Virus record (IMG/VR): IMGVR_UViG_3300042861_001151
Coordinates: 1 to 41,076 of that record
Origin: a virus
DNA: 41,076 nt
Direction: 5' to 3' (one strand)
The position numbers were made by a program, and so were the translations under genes. The notes under the pieces are model-generated. The model did not search any database, was not told the origin of the DNA, and saw only the letters and a program-made list of their open reading frames with translations. Below are positions 1 through 7,925 of this stretch, in pieces. Position 1 is the first letter of the stretch; every line of letters begins with the position of its first letter.

Positions 1-1
1 T

Positions 2-1456
2 GTTCTTGAGGCATGGGATGCAACTAATTGTCCTCCTAGAACTGGTAAAAATGAAGATGATATTATCGAAGAGTTTAATAAACTCACCGGATATCCTGTA
101 CATACTTTTGAATTTGTAGATGAATTGTCTGGCGAGAAAGATGTAATTATCAATAAATCTCGTTTAGGTGCGGAAGCAGATCAATGGTTTTCTAATATGT
201 ACAAGACTAGAATAAACTACAGCGAAAACGATACTGGTTATTCTATTTACGATTTATTTGCAAATGACAAGTATTTAACAAAAATGATAAAGGGTGCTCG
301 ACGGCATATTCGCCGTGACTCTCTTTATACTTTTGCTTGTTCTGCCATAAAAAACGATAGCAAATACGCTATTGTTTCTGTTGGTAGTGGAGAAGAGTGG
401 ATGGAAGCATATTTCAGCAATCCCTCCATTTTCAAAGATCATGATTTTATTTTAGATCAACATGACGATGAAGATGGTGTGAATACGGGTTATTATCAAA
501 TAGAACAATCAAAAATACTTTCACTAACTAAACAGCAATTTTTGAATTGGAAACCCAAATTATCGTATCGGCACTATTCAACATTTGATACAGAGAATAT
601 TCCCGATGACAAGATTTTTAGAATTAGAGTATATGAAAAGGGATACAAAGTATTTCCCAAATGTTTTCCTAGTTTCAGAATAGGTTATATTCAACCCGCA
701 GTTAATTTTCCTCCTTTAACGGCAAGGTATCTTTATGAAAAATTTACGGAATCTTTTTACACACAAAACCAAATTGTGGTTTATGACCCTTCTTCTGGCT
801 GGGGCGGCCGCATTCTTGGTGCAATGTCTGTCAATGACAATAGAAATATTCACTATATCGGGACTGATCCTAACTTGGATAATTTCCCTTCTCATGTTGG
901 GAATGGCGGCATGTACGCTGATCTTGCTAATTTCTATAATACTAGAACTTATAGAGGAAACTCGTTCTTCTCAACCACCAATACTTACGAAATTTTTAAA
1001 CATGGTTCGGAAACAATAAAGGATGATGTTGAATTTCAGAAGTATAAGGGATCGGTTGATTTGATCTTTACCTCTCCTCCGTATTTCAATAGAGAAGCAT
1101 ATTCGGAAAACGAAAATCAATCTTATAAGAAATTTTCCAGTTATGATTCTTGGAGAGATGGATTCCTTCGACCAACACTAGAAACCTGTGTTGAGTATTT
1201 GAGAAATAATAGATACCTTTTATGGAATATTGCCGATATTCAAATTTCTGGCAAATATCTAACATTAGAAAAAGATTCAAGAGACATATTAGAAAGTCTT
1301 GGAATGAAATATGTTCAAACATTAAAAATGGCAATGGAAGGTATGCCTGGGCAAAATCGGTTAGACGAAGATGGCAAACCAAAATGTAAGAACTTTTGTA
1401 AAGTGAATGGAAATTATTTGAAATACGAACCAGTTTTTGTATACTATAAGCCATGA
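2..1456 (+). CDS. DNA methyltransferase, SPPY type (5' end outside window)
   Basis: The reading frame is open from base 2, so the gene is cut by the window edge and the true start is not visible. It has a glycine-rich AdoMet-binding segment (DPSSGWGGR, near 786-810) followed by TSPPYF (near 1070-1088). This is the order of the amino (N4-cytosine/N6-adenine) DNA methyltransferases, in which (D/S)PPY is the catalytic motif. An aromatic NENQSYKKF segment follows the motif. The same architecture recurs in the gene at 32946-34235, so the two are divergent paralogues. Its stop overlaps the next gene by 4 nt. Base specificity cannot be read from sequence; a role in modifying phage DNA against host nucleases is inferred. 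Confidence 0.75.
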   Translation, partial: VLEAWDATNCPPRTGKNEDDIIEEFNKLTGYPVHTFEFVDELSGEKDVIINKSRLGAEADQWFSNMYKTRINYSENDTGYSIYDLFANDKYLTKMIKGARRHIRRDSLYTFACSAIKNDSKYAIVSVGSGEEWMEAYFSNPSIFKDHDFILDQHDDEDGVNTGYYQIEQSKILSLTKQQFLNWKPKLSYRHYSTFDTENIPDDKIFRIRVYEKGYKVFPKCFPSFRIGYIQPAVNFPPLTARYLYEKFTESFYTQNQIVVYDPSSGWGGRILGAMSVNDNRNIHYIGTDPNLDNFPSHVGNGGMYADLANFYNTRTYRGNSFFSTTNTYEIFKHGSETIKDDVEFQKYKGSVDLIFTSPPYFNREAYSENENQSYKKFSSYDSWRDGFLRPTLETCVEYLRNNRYLLWNIADIQISGKYLTLEKDSRDILESLGMKYVQTLKMAMEGMPGQNRLDEDGKPKCKNFCKVNGNYLKYEPVFVYYKP

Positions 1457-2568
1457 AATCGCAAACAGAAGAAATCTTTTACGGTAAGCAACCAAACTGG
1501 AAGCATTGGAAACCTGAAGATTTTAAAGACGAAGATCGTGTATATTGGTCTATTGCTTTGGCATTAAATTGGTACAATACCAAGTTTACCGATAGAGATT
1601 ATAAAAATAGTGTAATAGAATACATGAAGAAATTTAAAATCGAAGGATTGGAATATGTTTCGAAAGTTCCAACCGATGATTTTACTTTTAGAGGCATTGG
1701 TGGTAGATGCGAAACTGCCTTATCTCATTGTATTTTGCCTGTAAAAGTACAGACAAATATTGATCAAGGAATTGCTACTCTTATTAAAAATGGCAAAAGC
1801 ATTCAGGATACAAATGTACCAGTAGTGCCTGTTCGGGAACGAGTACGGCAACAATCATATGAACTTGGTGCATATTTAGAGCAAAAGATCGATGAATACG
1901 AATCTTATATTCGCGGCAAAATGCCAAATTATAAGACATTTGATATTGAATCGTGGTTGACAGAAATCGCACCAAGTGCAATGCATTGCGAATTCTTACT
2001 TGAATGCTTTAAGCGGGGGTTGAGTGAATTTGCCTTGGTTGTAGAAGGCAAAGACGCTCAATTGAAAGAAGCATATTCCTTTCTTAGCAAGAAGCAAGTA
2101 CAAAAGATGCATGATTTCTATAAGTCAATATGTGATCATTTGACAGTCAGAATCACAATAGCAAAGAGCAATAGAAAACCAAGAAAGAAGAGAAAGAAGA
2201 AGCCTGAACAGGTAATCAAGAAACTTAAGTATCTAACCAAAGATACTTCAAGTGGAATTGAATCTATATTGCCTGAATCTATTGTTGGTTGTTCTACTCT
2301 TATTACTTTCAATGTAAAAACCGGCAAGGCTTGCATTTTTAAGTCGGATGAAACTGGGCCGGGAATTAGTGTCAAGGGGTCAACTCTTATTGGATTTTCT
2401 TCTGAATCTGTCGAGAAGAAGATGAAAAAACCAATTGAATTTATGACTAAGGCAAAAACTGAGGGGATTCGTAGTATAAATAATTACTGGAAGACACAAA
2501 AGACCAAAGATTCTAGTCCTACTGGTAGAATTAATACACATACTCTTTTGCTCAGAACGCTAAAATGA
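1453..2568 (+). CDS. Hypothetical protein, 371 aa, with a basic linker
   Basis: I do not recognise the family. The start codon overlaps the upstream methyltransferase stop (ATGA), suggesting translational coupling. The N-terminal two thirds look like a soluble alpha/beta domain. A strongly basic lysine/arginine linker follows at about residues 235-260, then a C-terminal beta-rich part with several Gly-Ser turns (about 265-325). The basic linker could contact nucleic acid, but no catalytic motif is visible. The neighbouring methyltransferase and replication genes suggest a DNA-related role, which is inference only. Confidence 0.7.
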   Translation: MKSQTEEIFYGKQPNWKHWKPEDFKDEDRVYWSIALALNWYNTKFTDRDYKNSVIEYMKKFKIEGLEYVSKVPTDDFTFRGIGGRCETALSHCILPVKVQTNIDQGIATLIKNGKSIQDTNVPVVPVRERVRQQSYELGAYLEQKIDEYESYIRGKMPNYKTFDIESWLTEIAPSAMHCEFLLECFKRGLSEFALVVEGKDAQLKEAYSFLSKKQVQKMHDFYKSICDHLTVRITIAKSNRKPRKKRKKKPEQVIKKLKYLTKDTSSGIESILPESIVGCSTLITFNVKTGKACIFKSDETGPGISVKGSTLIGFSSESVEKKMKKPIEFMTKAKTEGIRSINNYWKTQKTKDSSPTGRINTHTLLLRTLK

Positions 2569-2885
2569 ACAAAACAGATAATTTAAAATTCTTAGGAGTT
2601 TATAAAAAATACGATCCTAATGGCAAAATCATCAAGTATACTATTGGTGATACTGTCGATTTTGATGGCACTTATTATGCTGCAACAAAGACTATTATAG
2701 GATTAAATCCTCTATCAAAAGATAGCGGATGGGAACAAATAGGTGATATTAATCCTAATAGATTTTTTAATCAAACTGATGAACCTATTACTGAAACTAT
2801 CGGAGATCGATGGTATAATCCCAACACAGGCATAACTTATACATTAATCCGTGATACAAATGGTCTACATTGGGTAGAATTATAA
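2565..2885 (+). CDS. Small virion-like protein with CBM-like and GDRW motifs
   Basis: This 106-aa protein starts in a 4-nt overlap with the previous gene. Residues about 25-60 follow the pattern of small carbohydrate-binding or chitin-binding modules (Y..GD.V.F.G.YYAA, then P....GWEQI). The C-terminus has GDRWYNPNTG followed by a W-V-E-L ending, a motif I know from phage tail and fibre proteins in which a short beta hairpin is repeated. There is no signal peptide or membrane segment. A sequence TATAAATA at 2475-2482 inside the upstream gene could act as a late promoter for it. A structural or decoration role is inferred; its position beside replication genes is odd. Confidence 0.6.
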   Translation: MNKTDNLKFLGVYKKYDPNGKIIKYTIGDTVDFDGTYYAATKTIIGLNPLSKDSGWEQIGDINPNRFFNQTDEPITETIGDRWYNPNTGITYTLIRDTNGLHWVEL

Positions 2886-2922
2886 TTGACTTTACTTTTT
2901 ACAATGGTATACTTAGTGTATG
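2886..2922 (+). promoter_or_regulatory. Sigma70-type promoter of rnh, predicted leaderless
   Basis: TTGACT at 2886-2891 and TATACT at 2908-2913 are separated by 16 bp. Only 6 nt lie between the -10 box and the rnh ATG at 2920, so initiation 7 nt after the -10 would start the mRNA on the ATG. An in-frame TAG at 2914-2916 forbids any earlier start, and there is no room for a Shine-Dalgarno sequence. Confidence 0.75.
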
Positions 2923-3765
2923 ATTCTTTTAGATAACAACCAAATAATTTTAGCGAATCTTTTTCATAGCGTAAAAGACAATTCAACCATAAGTGAAGAT
3001 TTGCTTCGGCACATGGTTTTGAATTCGTATCGCCTTCTCAGAAAGCATTTCAAAGACCAATATGGCGAATTGGTGATTTGCCATGATTCTTCTAATTCTT
3101 GGAGAAAGCAATACTTTCCAAATTATAAGGCAAATAGAGCAAAGGCTCATCAAAAGTCTGAATTTGATTGGGATCAAATTTATCAGATCTTAAATAAAAT
3201 CCGCGATGAAATTCGTGATGTTTTTCCATACAAGAATGTAAAGATAGATTCTGCTGAAGCAGATGATATTATTGCCGTCCTTGCAAGAAAATACCACGAT
3301 CAAGAAAAGATTCTGATTATCTCAAATGATAAGGATTTTCAGCAATTGCAGAGATATCCAAATGTTTTTCAATACAGCACATTTAAGAAACAACTTTTGG
3401 TTTGTGATAATCCTTACGACTTTCTGATGGAGCATATTTTGCGCGGCGATTCCGGGGATGGTGTGCCAAATATTCTATCCGACGATGATGTGTTTGTTGT
3501 TGATGATAAGCGACAAAACAGATTGACGCAAAAAGTTATTACCGAAATCAAGGAAAATATCAATACTATTTCTGGTTCTCCCCATTATAGAAACTGGGAT
3601 AGAAACAAAACTCTTATTGATTTTGATATGATTCCTGAGCAATTAGAGACTAATATTATTAGTGAATTTAATAAAAATTCGTCAGTAACAGATAGGTCTA
3701 AGGTTCTTCCCTATATGATTACTAACAGATTGAAGAACTTGATAGAAATTATAGAGGAATTTTGA
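2920..3765 (+). CDS. rnh: RNase H / 5'-3' exonuclease (T4 Rnh, FEN family)
   Basis: This 281-aa protein matches the T4 RNase H/flap-nuclease family (305 aa in T4), which removes RNA primers and 5' flaps from Okazaki fragments. Metal-binding acids are in the family order: D5 in the first strand, D56 (CHDSSNSW), E113/D115/D116 (SAEADD), D137/D139 (SNDKD), and D177/D180 (GDSGDGVPN, the helix-hairpin-helix region). The YFPNYKANR arch segment follows the second acid. T4 RNase H begins a little further upstream; here the start is fixed by an in-frame TAG 6 nt before the ATG. It heads the replication cluster and has its own promoter overlapping the start region. Confidence 0.92.
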   Translation: MILLDNNQIILANLFHSVKDNSTISEDLLRHMVLNSYRLLRKHFKDQYGELVICHDSSNSWRKQYFPNYKANRAKAHQKSEFDWDQIYQILNKIRDEIRDVFPYKNVKIDSAEADDIIAVLARKYHDQEKILIISNDKDFQQLQRYPNVFQYSTFKKQLLVCDNPYDFLMEHILRGDSGDGVPNILSDDDVFVVDDKRQNRLTQKVITEIKENINTISGSPHYRNWDRNKTLIDFDMIPEQLETNIISEFNKNSSVTDRSKVLPYMITNRLKNLIEIIEEF

Positions 3766-3766
3766 T

Positions 3767-3955
3767 GTGAAACGAGATTTTTATGAAAAAGACAACAGAG
3801 ATAACAATCCCAGGCGGGATCGCGGATTTGTTGAAAGACAAAAGAAGTCAAAAAAGAATCAAATGAAAAATGATTTGAGAAATATAGTTGACAATCTCAA
3901 CACCAACAACTATAATGACTTGGATATTGATGATAAAGATCAATGGAGTGAATAA
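3767..3955 (+). CDS. Small charged hypothetical protein
   Basis: This 62-aa protein starts with GTG at 3767, 8 nt after a good GAGGA ribosome-binding site at 3754-3758. It is almost entirely charged or polar: basic in the first half (RRDRGFVERQKKSKK) and Asn/Asp-rich at the end, so probably disordered. No family is recognised. It lies between rnh and the sliding clamp gene, with its stop 1 nt before the clamp ATG, so it is likely co-transcribed and perhaps couples clamp translation. In T4 small genes near gene 45 include an RNA polymerase-binding protein, but I see no similarity that would support that name. Confidence 0.6.
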   Translation: MKRDFYEKDNRDNNPRRDRGFVERQKKSKKNQMKNDLRNIVDNLNTNNYNDLDIDDKDQWSE

Positions 3956-3956
3956 T

Positions 3957-4649
3957 ATGACTACTATGACAAAAAATGAAATCACGCTAAGTAAGACTAC
4001 GCTATCTGTTTTAAAGAATTTTTCTACGCTCAATTCTAACATATTGGTAAAACCCGGTAATGTTCTTCGAACTATTACGCCTTCCAAAAATGGTATGGCG
4101 GAAGCAACTGTAGAGGAGACATTTGATGTTGAATTTGGTATTTGGGATCTTAGTAAGTTTCTTGGCGTTGTCAGTCTTTTTTCGACGCCAAAGTTTGAGT
4201 TTGGAGAAAAGTCGGTTGTTATACATGGCGGTAATGGTTCTCGTGTTACTTATTTTTACTCAGAACCAAGACTGCTGACAACTCCGACCAAGAATGTAAA
4301 TATGCCAAGTGTTTCTCTTTCGGTTGATATTACCGAAAAGATCTTTGCAGAATTACAGAAAGCATCTTCTGTTCTTCAATTGCCTGATTTGTCATTTGTT
4401 AACGAGAATGATCGAATCATGGCAGTAGTATCAGATTTGCAAGATCCGACCACCAACAACTATAAGGTTGATGTTGGTGTAAATAAATCTAATTCTGAAT
4501 TCAGTTTGAATTTCAAGATGGAAAACATTAAGATTCTTCCCGGTGATTACACTATTGAATTTTCTAAGAATGTTGTTGGTCAGTTTACGAATGAGACACT
4601 AGATCTCAAGTATTGGTTTGCGATGGAGACTAATTCTAAGTTCAATTAA
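3957..4649 (+). CDS. 45: Sliding clamp gp45
   Basis: The product is 230 aa; T4 gp45 is 228 aa. It is the trimeric DNA polymerase processivity factor, loaded by gp44/62, and in T4 it also activates late transcription. The N-terminal ITLSKTTLSVLKNFSTLN segment and the C-terminal beta strands (PGDYTIEFSKN, LKYWFAMETN) follow the gp45 pattern. The frame is open further upstream, but the ATG at 3957 is preferred because GGAG lies 8-9 nt before it and the protein then has the family length. The clamp-loader gene follows after 1 nt. The C-terminal half of the polymerase (38854-39969) ends in a peptide resembling a clamp-binding tail. Confidence 0.93.
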   Translation: MTTMTKNEITLSKTTLSVLKNFSTLNSNILVKPGNVLRTITPSKNGMAEATVEETFDVEFGIWDLSKFLGVVSLFSTPKFEFGEKSVVIHGGNGSRVTYFYSEPRLLTTPTKNVNMPSVSLSVDITEKIFAELQKASSVLQLPDLSFVNENDRIMAVVSDLQDPTTNNYKVDVGVNKSNSEFSLNFKMENIKILPGDYTIEFSKNVVGQFTNETLDLKYWFAMETNSKFN

Positions 4650-4650
4650 T

Positions 4651-5598
4651 ATGCAACATAAGCAAAATGAATTTTTGTGGGTGGAGAAATACCGCCCACA
4701 GACAATACAAGATTGTATTTTGCCCGTGTCCTTGAAGAAATCTTTCGAGGACATGGTTGCTAAAGGAGAACCACAAAATCTTCTTTTAGCAGGTTCGGCA
4801 GGTACAGGAAAGACGACCGTAGCAAGGGCATTGTGTAATGATATTGGTGTAGATCATATCATTATTAACTGCTCCGAGAATGGTAATATTGATACATTGA
4901 GAACCGATATCCGACAGTTTGCAAGCACGGTATCTCTTTCTGAATCCAAAAAGACGGTAATTCTAGACGAGTTTGATTATAGTAATGCTCAAAGCATTCA
5001 ACCCGCACTACGCGGAGCAATTGAAGAGTTTTCCAACAATTGTCGTTTCATTATTACCTGTAATTATAAGAATCGAATTATCCAACCAATTCATTCCAGA
5101 TGTACTTGTATTGACTTTGCAATTAGCTCAACAGACAAACCGGAGATTGCAAAGCAACTGCTTGGTCGTTGTGAATATATTTTAGATAATGAGAAGGTCA
5201 AGTATGACAAAAAGGCATTATCTCAATTAATCATCAAGCATTTTCCTGACTTTAGGCGTATTATTAATGAATTGCAGAGATATTCGGCATCAGGTATTAT
5301 TGATGCCGGAATTCTAGCAAACCTCAAAGACATAGAAATAAAGACCCTTGTATCTTCAATGAAGATTAAAGACTTCTCAGGTGTTCGAAAGTGGGTAGTT
5401 AACAACTTGGACAATTCACAGACAGAACTGTTCAGGAAGATCTACGATTGTCTATACGACACTCTAGTTCCTTCTAGCGTTCCTGAAGCGGTTCTAGTGC
5501 TTGCAGAGTACCAATACAAGTCTGGGTTCGTTGCAGATCAAGAGATCAATACTGTAGCGTGTTTGGTCGAATTGATGATGCGTTGTGAGTTTAAATAA
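4651..5598 (+). CDS. 44: Clamp loader large subunit gp44 (AAA+ ATPase)
   Basis: The product is 315 aa (319 in T4). It is the ATPase subunit of the gp44/62 clamp loader that opens and places the gp45 ring. The N-terminal WVEKYRPQT motif is typical of clamp loaders. Walker A is GSAGTGKT at residues 48-55, Walker B LDEFD ends at 109, and the SRC arginine-finger motif is at 149-151. The start at 4651 is 1 nt after the clamp stop; an in-frame extension to 4618 would overlap the clamp gene and add residues foreign to the family. The stop overlaps gp62 by one base (TAATG). Confidence 0.94.
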   Translation: MQHKQNEFLWVEKYRPQTIQDCILPVSLKKSFEDMVAKGEPQNLLLAGSAGTGKTTVARALCNDIGVDHIIINCSENGNIDTLRTDIRQFASTVSLSESKKTVILDEFDYSNAQSIQPALRGAIEEFSNNCRFIITCNYKNRIIQPIHSRCTCIDFAISSTDKPEIAKQLLGRCEYILDNEKVKYDKKALSQLIIKHFPDFRRIINELQRYSASGIIDAGILANLKDIEIKTLVSSMKIKDFSGVRKWVVNNLDNSQTELFRKIYDCLYDTLVPSSVPEAVLVLAEYQYKSGFVADQEINTVACLVELMMRCEFK

Positions 5599-5987
5599 TG
5601 GAACTAAAAGATTTTCTAAATTCTATCAACCAAAATAAGAAAAATCTTATGGAGGATATTCAATGCGAAAAGGAATATCTCCCGTATATTACCAATAGAT
5701 GCCTATCTTATTTCATTGATACTATTTTTTATGTAAATCAAATGAATCAAATGCCTTATTTGGACAAGAGATTGCAGTACGATTATTTGCGTATCAAAGT
5801 TGCAAAAAAGAACCGTTTTAGTAAGTGGCATAAACCCGAAGAAGATAATACCATAGACTGCATCAAAGAGTATTATGGTTATTCTACTCAAAAGGCTAAA
5901 GATGTTCTTAGGTTGCTACCGCCCGAACAAATTGATCATATTAAACAATCCCTGAATAAAGGCGGCGCAAAAAAGGGAAAATCATAA
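5598..5987 (+). CDS. 62: Clamp loader small subunit gp62
   Basis: The product is 129 aa, clearly shorter than T4 gp62 (187 aa). It is identified from position directly after gene 44, the one-base TAATG overlap, and the basic KKNRFSKWHKPEE segment followed by a short helical region (YYGYSTQKAKDVLRLL) that resembles gp62 proteins. It acts as the non-ATPase partner in the gp44(4):gp62(1) loader. Compact gp62 versions occur in T4-like phages of aquatic bacteria. The translational overlap with gene 44 fits the need for fixed stoichiometry. Confidence 0.85.
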   Translation: MELKDFLNSINQNKKNLMEDIQCEKEYLPYITNRCLSYFIDTIFYVNQMNQMPYLDKRLQYDYLRIKVAKKNRFSKWHKPEEDNTIDCIKEYYGYSTQKAKDVLRLLPPEQIDHIKQSLNKGGAKKGKS

Positions 5988-5990
5988 ATA
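5983..5990 (+). promoter_or_regulatory. Possible T4-type late promoter before regA
   Basis: CATAAATA overlaps the gp62 stop codon and lies 24 bp before the regA ATG. It differs from the T4 late consensus TATAAATA only at the first base. No -35 element is visible, as expected for late promoters. Confidence 0.35.
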
Positions 5991-6014
5991 TTATCACACA
6001 ATGGGGTAATAATT

Positions 6015-6410
6015 ATGACTGATGATATTTTTTCGAGTTTGGGCGTAGAAATCAATTTAAAAAATAAAGAAGACTTTTTAAAAGTTAAAGAGACATTAAC
6101 AAGATTGGGAGTTTCTTCCAAAAAGGAAAAGAAACTATACCAATCTTGTCATATTTTACATAAACGAGGTAGATATGCCATAATGCATTTCAAAGAAATG
6201 TTTATTATGGATGGTCTTGAGAGCGATATAGCTCTTGAAGACATACAAAGAAGAAACACTATAGTTCAATTGTTAACTGATTGGGGATTGATACAACCAA
6301 TCGATCCCGAAAAGTATAAGGACAAATTAAGTTTAGCCAGAATTAAAATTTTAGCATTCAAAGACAAAAACGACTGGGAACTCGTACCTAAATACCATAT
6401 AGGAAAGTGA
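6015..6410 (+). CDS. regA: RegA translational repressor
   Basis: The product is 131 aa (T4 RegA 122 aa). It binds the start regions of several early phage mRNAs, including its own and replication genes, and blocks ribosome entry. Conservation with T4 is high: EDFLKVKETLTR, LYQSCHILHKRGRYAI and HFKEMFIMDG in the N-terminal half, LLTDWGLI in the middle, and WELVPKYHIG at the end. The start has a GGGG-type ribosome site 8-9 nt upstream. In T4 the next gene is 43; here the next T4 replication gene is 28 kb away, after the glycan and fibre genes. Confidence 0.95.
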   Translation: MTDDIFSSLGVEINLKNKEDFLKVKETLTRLGVSSKKEKKLYQSCHILHKRGRYAIMHFKEMFIMDGLESDIALEDIQRRNTIVQLLTDWGLIQPIDPEKYKDKLSLARIKILAFKDKNDWELVPKYHIGK

Positions 6411-6429
6411 ATTTAAGGATTTTTATATT

Positions 6430-7257
6430 ATGAAAAAAATACAAGCTATTGGTGCTCCGTTTCCGATTGAATATTCTTCCTGTTCAAATCTAAAACCAAA
6501 AACATTTGAATGGACTACAGACGATTGTGATATTAAAGTCTTCATAGACAAAGCAATTGCGTCTGGAGTTGCCTATAATAAAAAACCAAATGAGAAGAAG
6601 ATAGCATGGGTATGCGAATCCCGTGCTATTTTTCATGCATGGATGTTTCCCGAAGATATCTGGGAGAAGAATATTGAGAGGTTAATAAACTCATATGATA
6701 CAATTTTTGTATCAGACCGTAGATGGTGCAAGTATTCACCAAACATAAAATTTGCATTTGCAGGAAGTAATGCTCCTTGGGTAAAGGAACATAAAATTCA
6801 CGCAAAGAGCAAAATGACATCTATGATTGCTTCTCCTAAGATAATAACATTTGGACACAAACTTAGACATGCCATTGCATCGAAGCATTCAGACAAAATT
6901 GATGTCTACGGCGGTGCAAATGGTTCCAAACGGTTTGGTGCGGGCGTTTGGCCTGATAAATCTGAAGCAATGAATGATTATATGTTTTCGGTGACTATAG
7001 AAAATGATAGTTATGAAACATATTTTACTGAAAAAATAACGGATTGTTTTGCTACAGGAACTATTCCTATTTATTGGGGTGCTCCTGATATTGGTAATTA
7101 TTTCAATAAGGAAGGAATAATTGAACTTACTAAAGATTTTGATTTTTCTTCCTTGACATCTGAACTCTATAAGAGTAAACTTCCGGCAATAATTGATAAT
7201 CTAGAAAGGGTAAAGAATATGGAATTGGCCGATGATATTCTTTTTAAACTAATATGA
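6430..7257 (+). CDS. GT10-like (fucosyltransferase-type) glycosyltransferase
   Basis: This is the first gene of the glycan island. The C-terminal half contains the alpha-1,3-fucosyltransferase-type donor-binding motif: FSVTIEND at about 186-193, YFTEKITDC at 198-206 and IPIYWGAPD at 212-220. This places it near CAZy GT10, GT-B fold enzymes that use GDP-sugars. It is shorter (275 aa) than typical bacterial enzymes, and the N-terminal acceptor half is divergent. The start has AAGGA 10 nt upstream and the stop overlaps the next gene by 4 nt. A GDP-sugar donor would match the GDP-mannose epimerase-like gene at 19791, but the donor and acceptor are inferred. Confidence 0.75.
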   Translation: MKKIQAIGAPFPIEYSSCSNLKPKTFEWTTDDCDIKVFIDKAIASGVAYNKKPNEKKIAWVCESRAIFHAWMFPEDIWEKNIERLINSYDTIFVSDRRWCKYSPNIKFAFAGSNAPWVKEHKIHAKSKMTSMIASPKIITFGHKLRHAIASKHSDKIDVYGGANGSKRFGAGVWPDKSEAMNDYMFSVTIENDSYETYFTEKITDCFATGTIPIYWGAPDIGNYFNKEGIIELTKDFDFSSLTSELYKSKLPAIIDNLERVKNMELADDILFKLI

Positions 7258-7922
7258 AAACAGAATTAATTTCCTTTTATTGTGATGTTGGTGATTACAC
7301 ATATTACAGCGATCATGCATTTAGAATAAAAGAAGAATGCTTTAGATTAAATCTTCCACATGATTTTAGAAAAGTAAGAACCGAAAATGATTATAGATTA
7401 AATTGTCTTCGTAAACCCAAATACATTCTAAGTATGTTGGAAGAAAAGAAAAAACCAATAGTCTGGATTGATATCGATAGTCAAATTCATAGAGATCTTA
7501 CTGGTTTTGATAAAATATTAGAACATGAAGCAGATTTAGGTTTTGCTTATTTTGTAACAGATCCCTCCCAGATACAAGTATTAAATCCAAAAGCATCTCC
7601 CATATTCTGCAATTATAATCAAAAGGTAATTGATTTTTTGAAATTATGGATTAAAAAATGTGAAGAAGCAGTTGTCAGTAATCAAAAACTTTTTGATCAT
7701 GAGATATTATTATTTAAGGTCTTACCTTTTGTTGCAAATCAATTGAAGATTGGTTGTTTACCCATGAATTATTGTGTTTGGCCTGGTAAATGTCCAGAGG
7801 GAATGGAACCATACATAACTATGGGTATAGCAGATCATAAGTCCAAAGAAGAAAATCTTAAAGAATTTGCTAATGTTGGTATGAGTGAGAGTGAAATTAG
7901 ATTAAATTTAAATAGGATATAA
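7254..7922 (+). CDS. Putative nucleotide-sugar transferase, GT-A type
   Basis: This 222-aa protein has a central hydrophobic strand ending in a DxD motif (IVWIDIDS, residues 69-76), the metal and nucleotide-sugar site of GT-A glycosyltransferases. The arrangement (CLRKPKYILSMLE before the DxD, a QKLFDHEIL segment and a final W-P-G motif) resembles the nucleotide-diphospho-sugar transferase group (PF03407-like). There is no signal peptide or membrane segment, so it should act in the host cytoplasm. It overlaps the upstream GT10-like gene by 4 nt and the next starts 3 nt downstream, indicating one operon. Donor unknown. Confidence 0.65.
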   Translation: MKTELISFYCDVGDYTYYSDHAFRIKEECFRLNLPHDFRKVRTENDYRLNCLRKPKYILSMLEEKKKPIVWIDIDSQIHRDLTGFDKILEHEADLGFAYFVTDPSQIQVLNPKASPIFCNYNQKVIDFLKLWIKKCEEAVVSNQKLFDHEILLFKVLPFVANQLKIGCLPMNYCVWPGKCPEGMEPYITMGIADHKSKEENLKEFANVGMSESEIRLNLNRI

Positions 7923-7925
7923 ATT

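Noticed and set aside
735-1019. 94-aa hydrophobic ORF inside the methyltransferase gene
   Set aside because: It is an alternative frame within a clearly coding methyltransferase and has no ribosome site.
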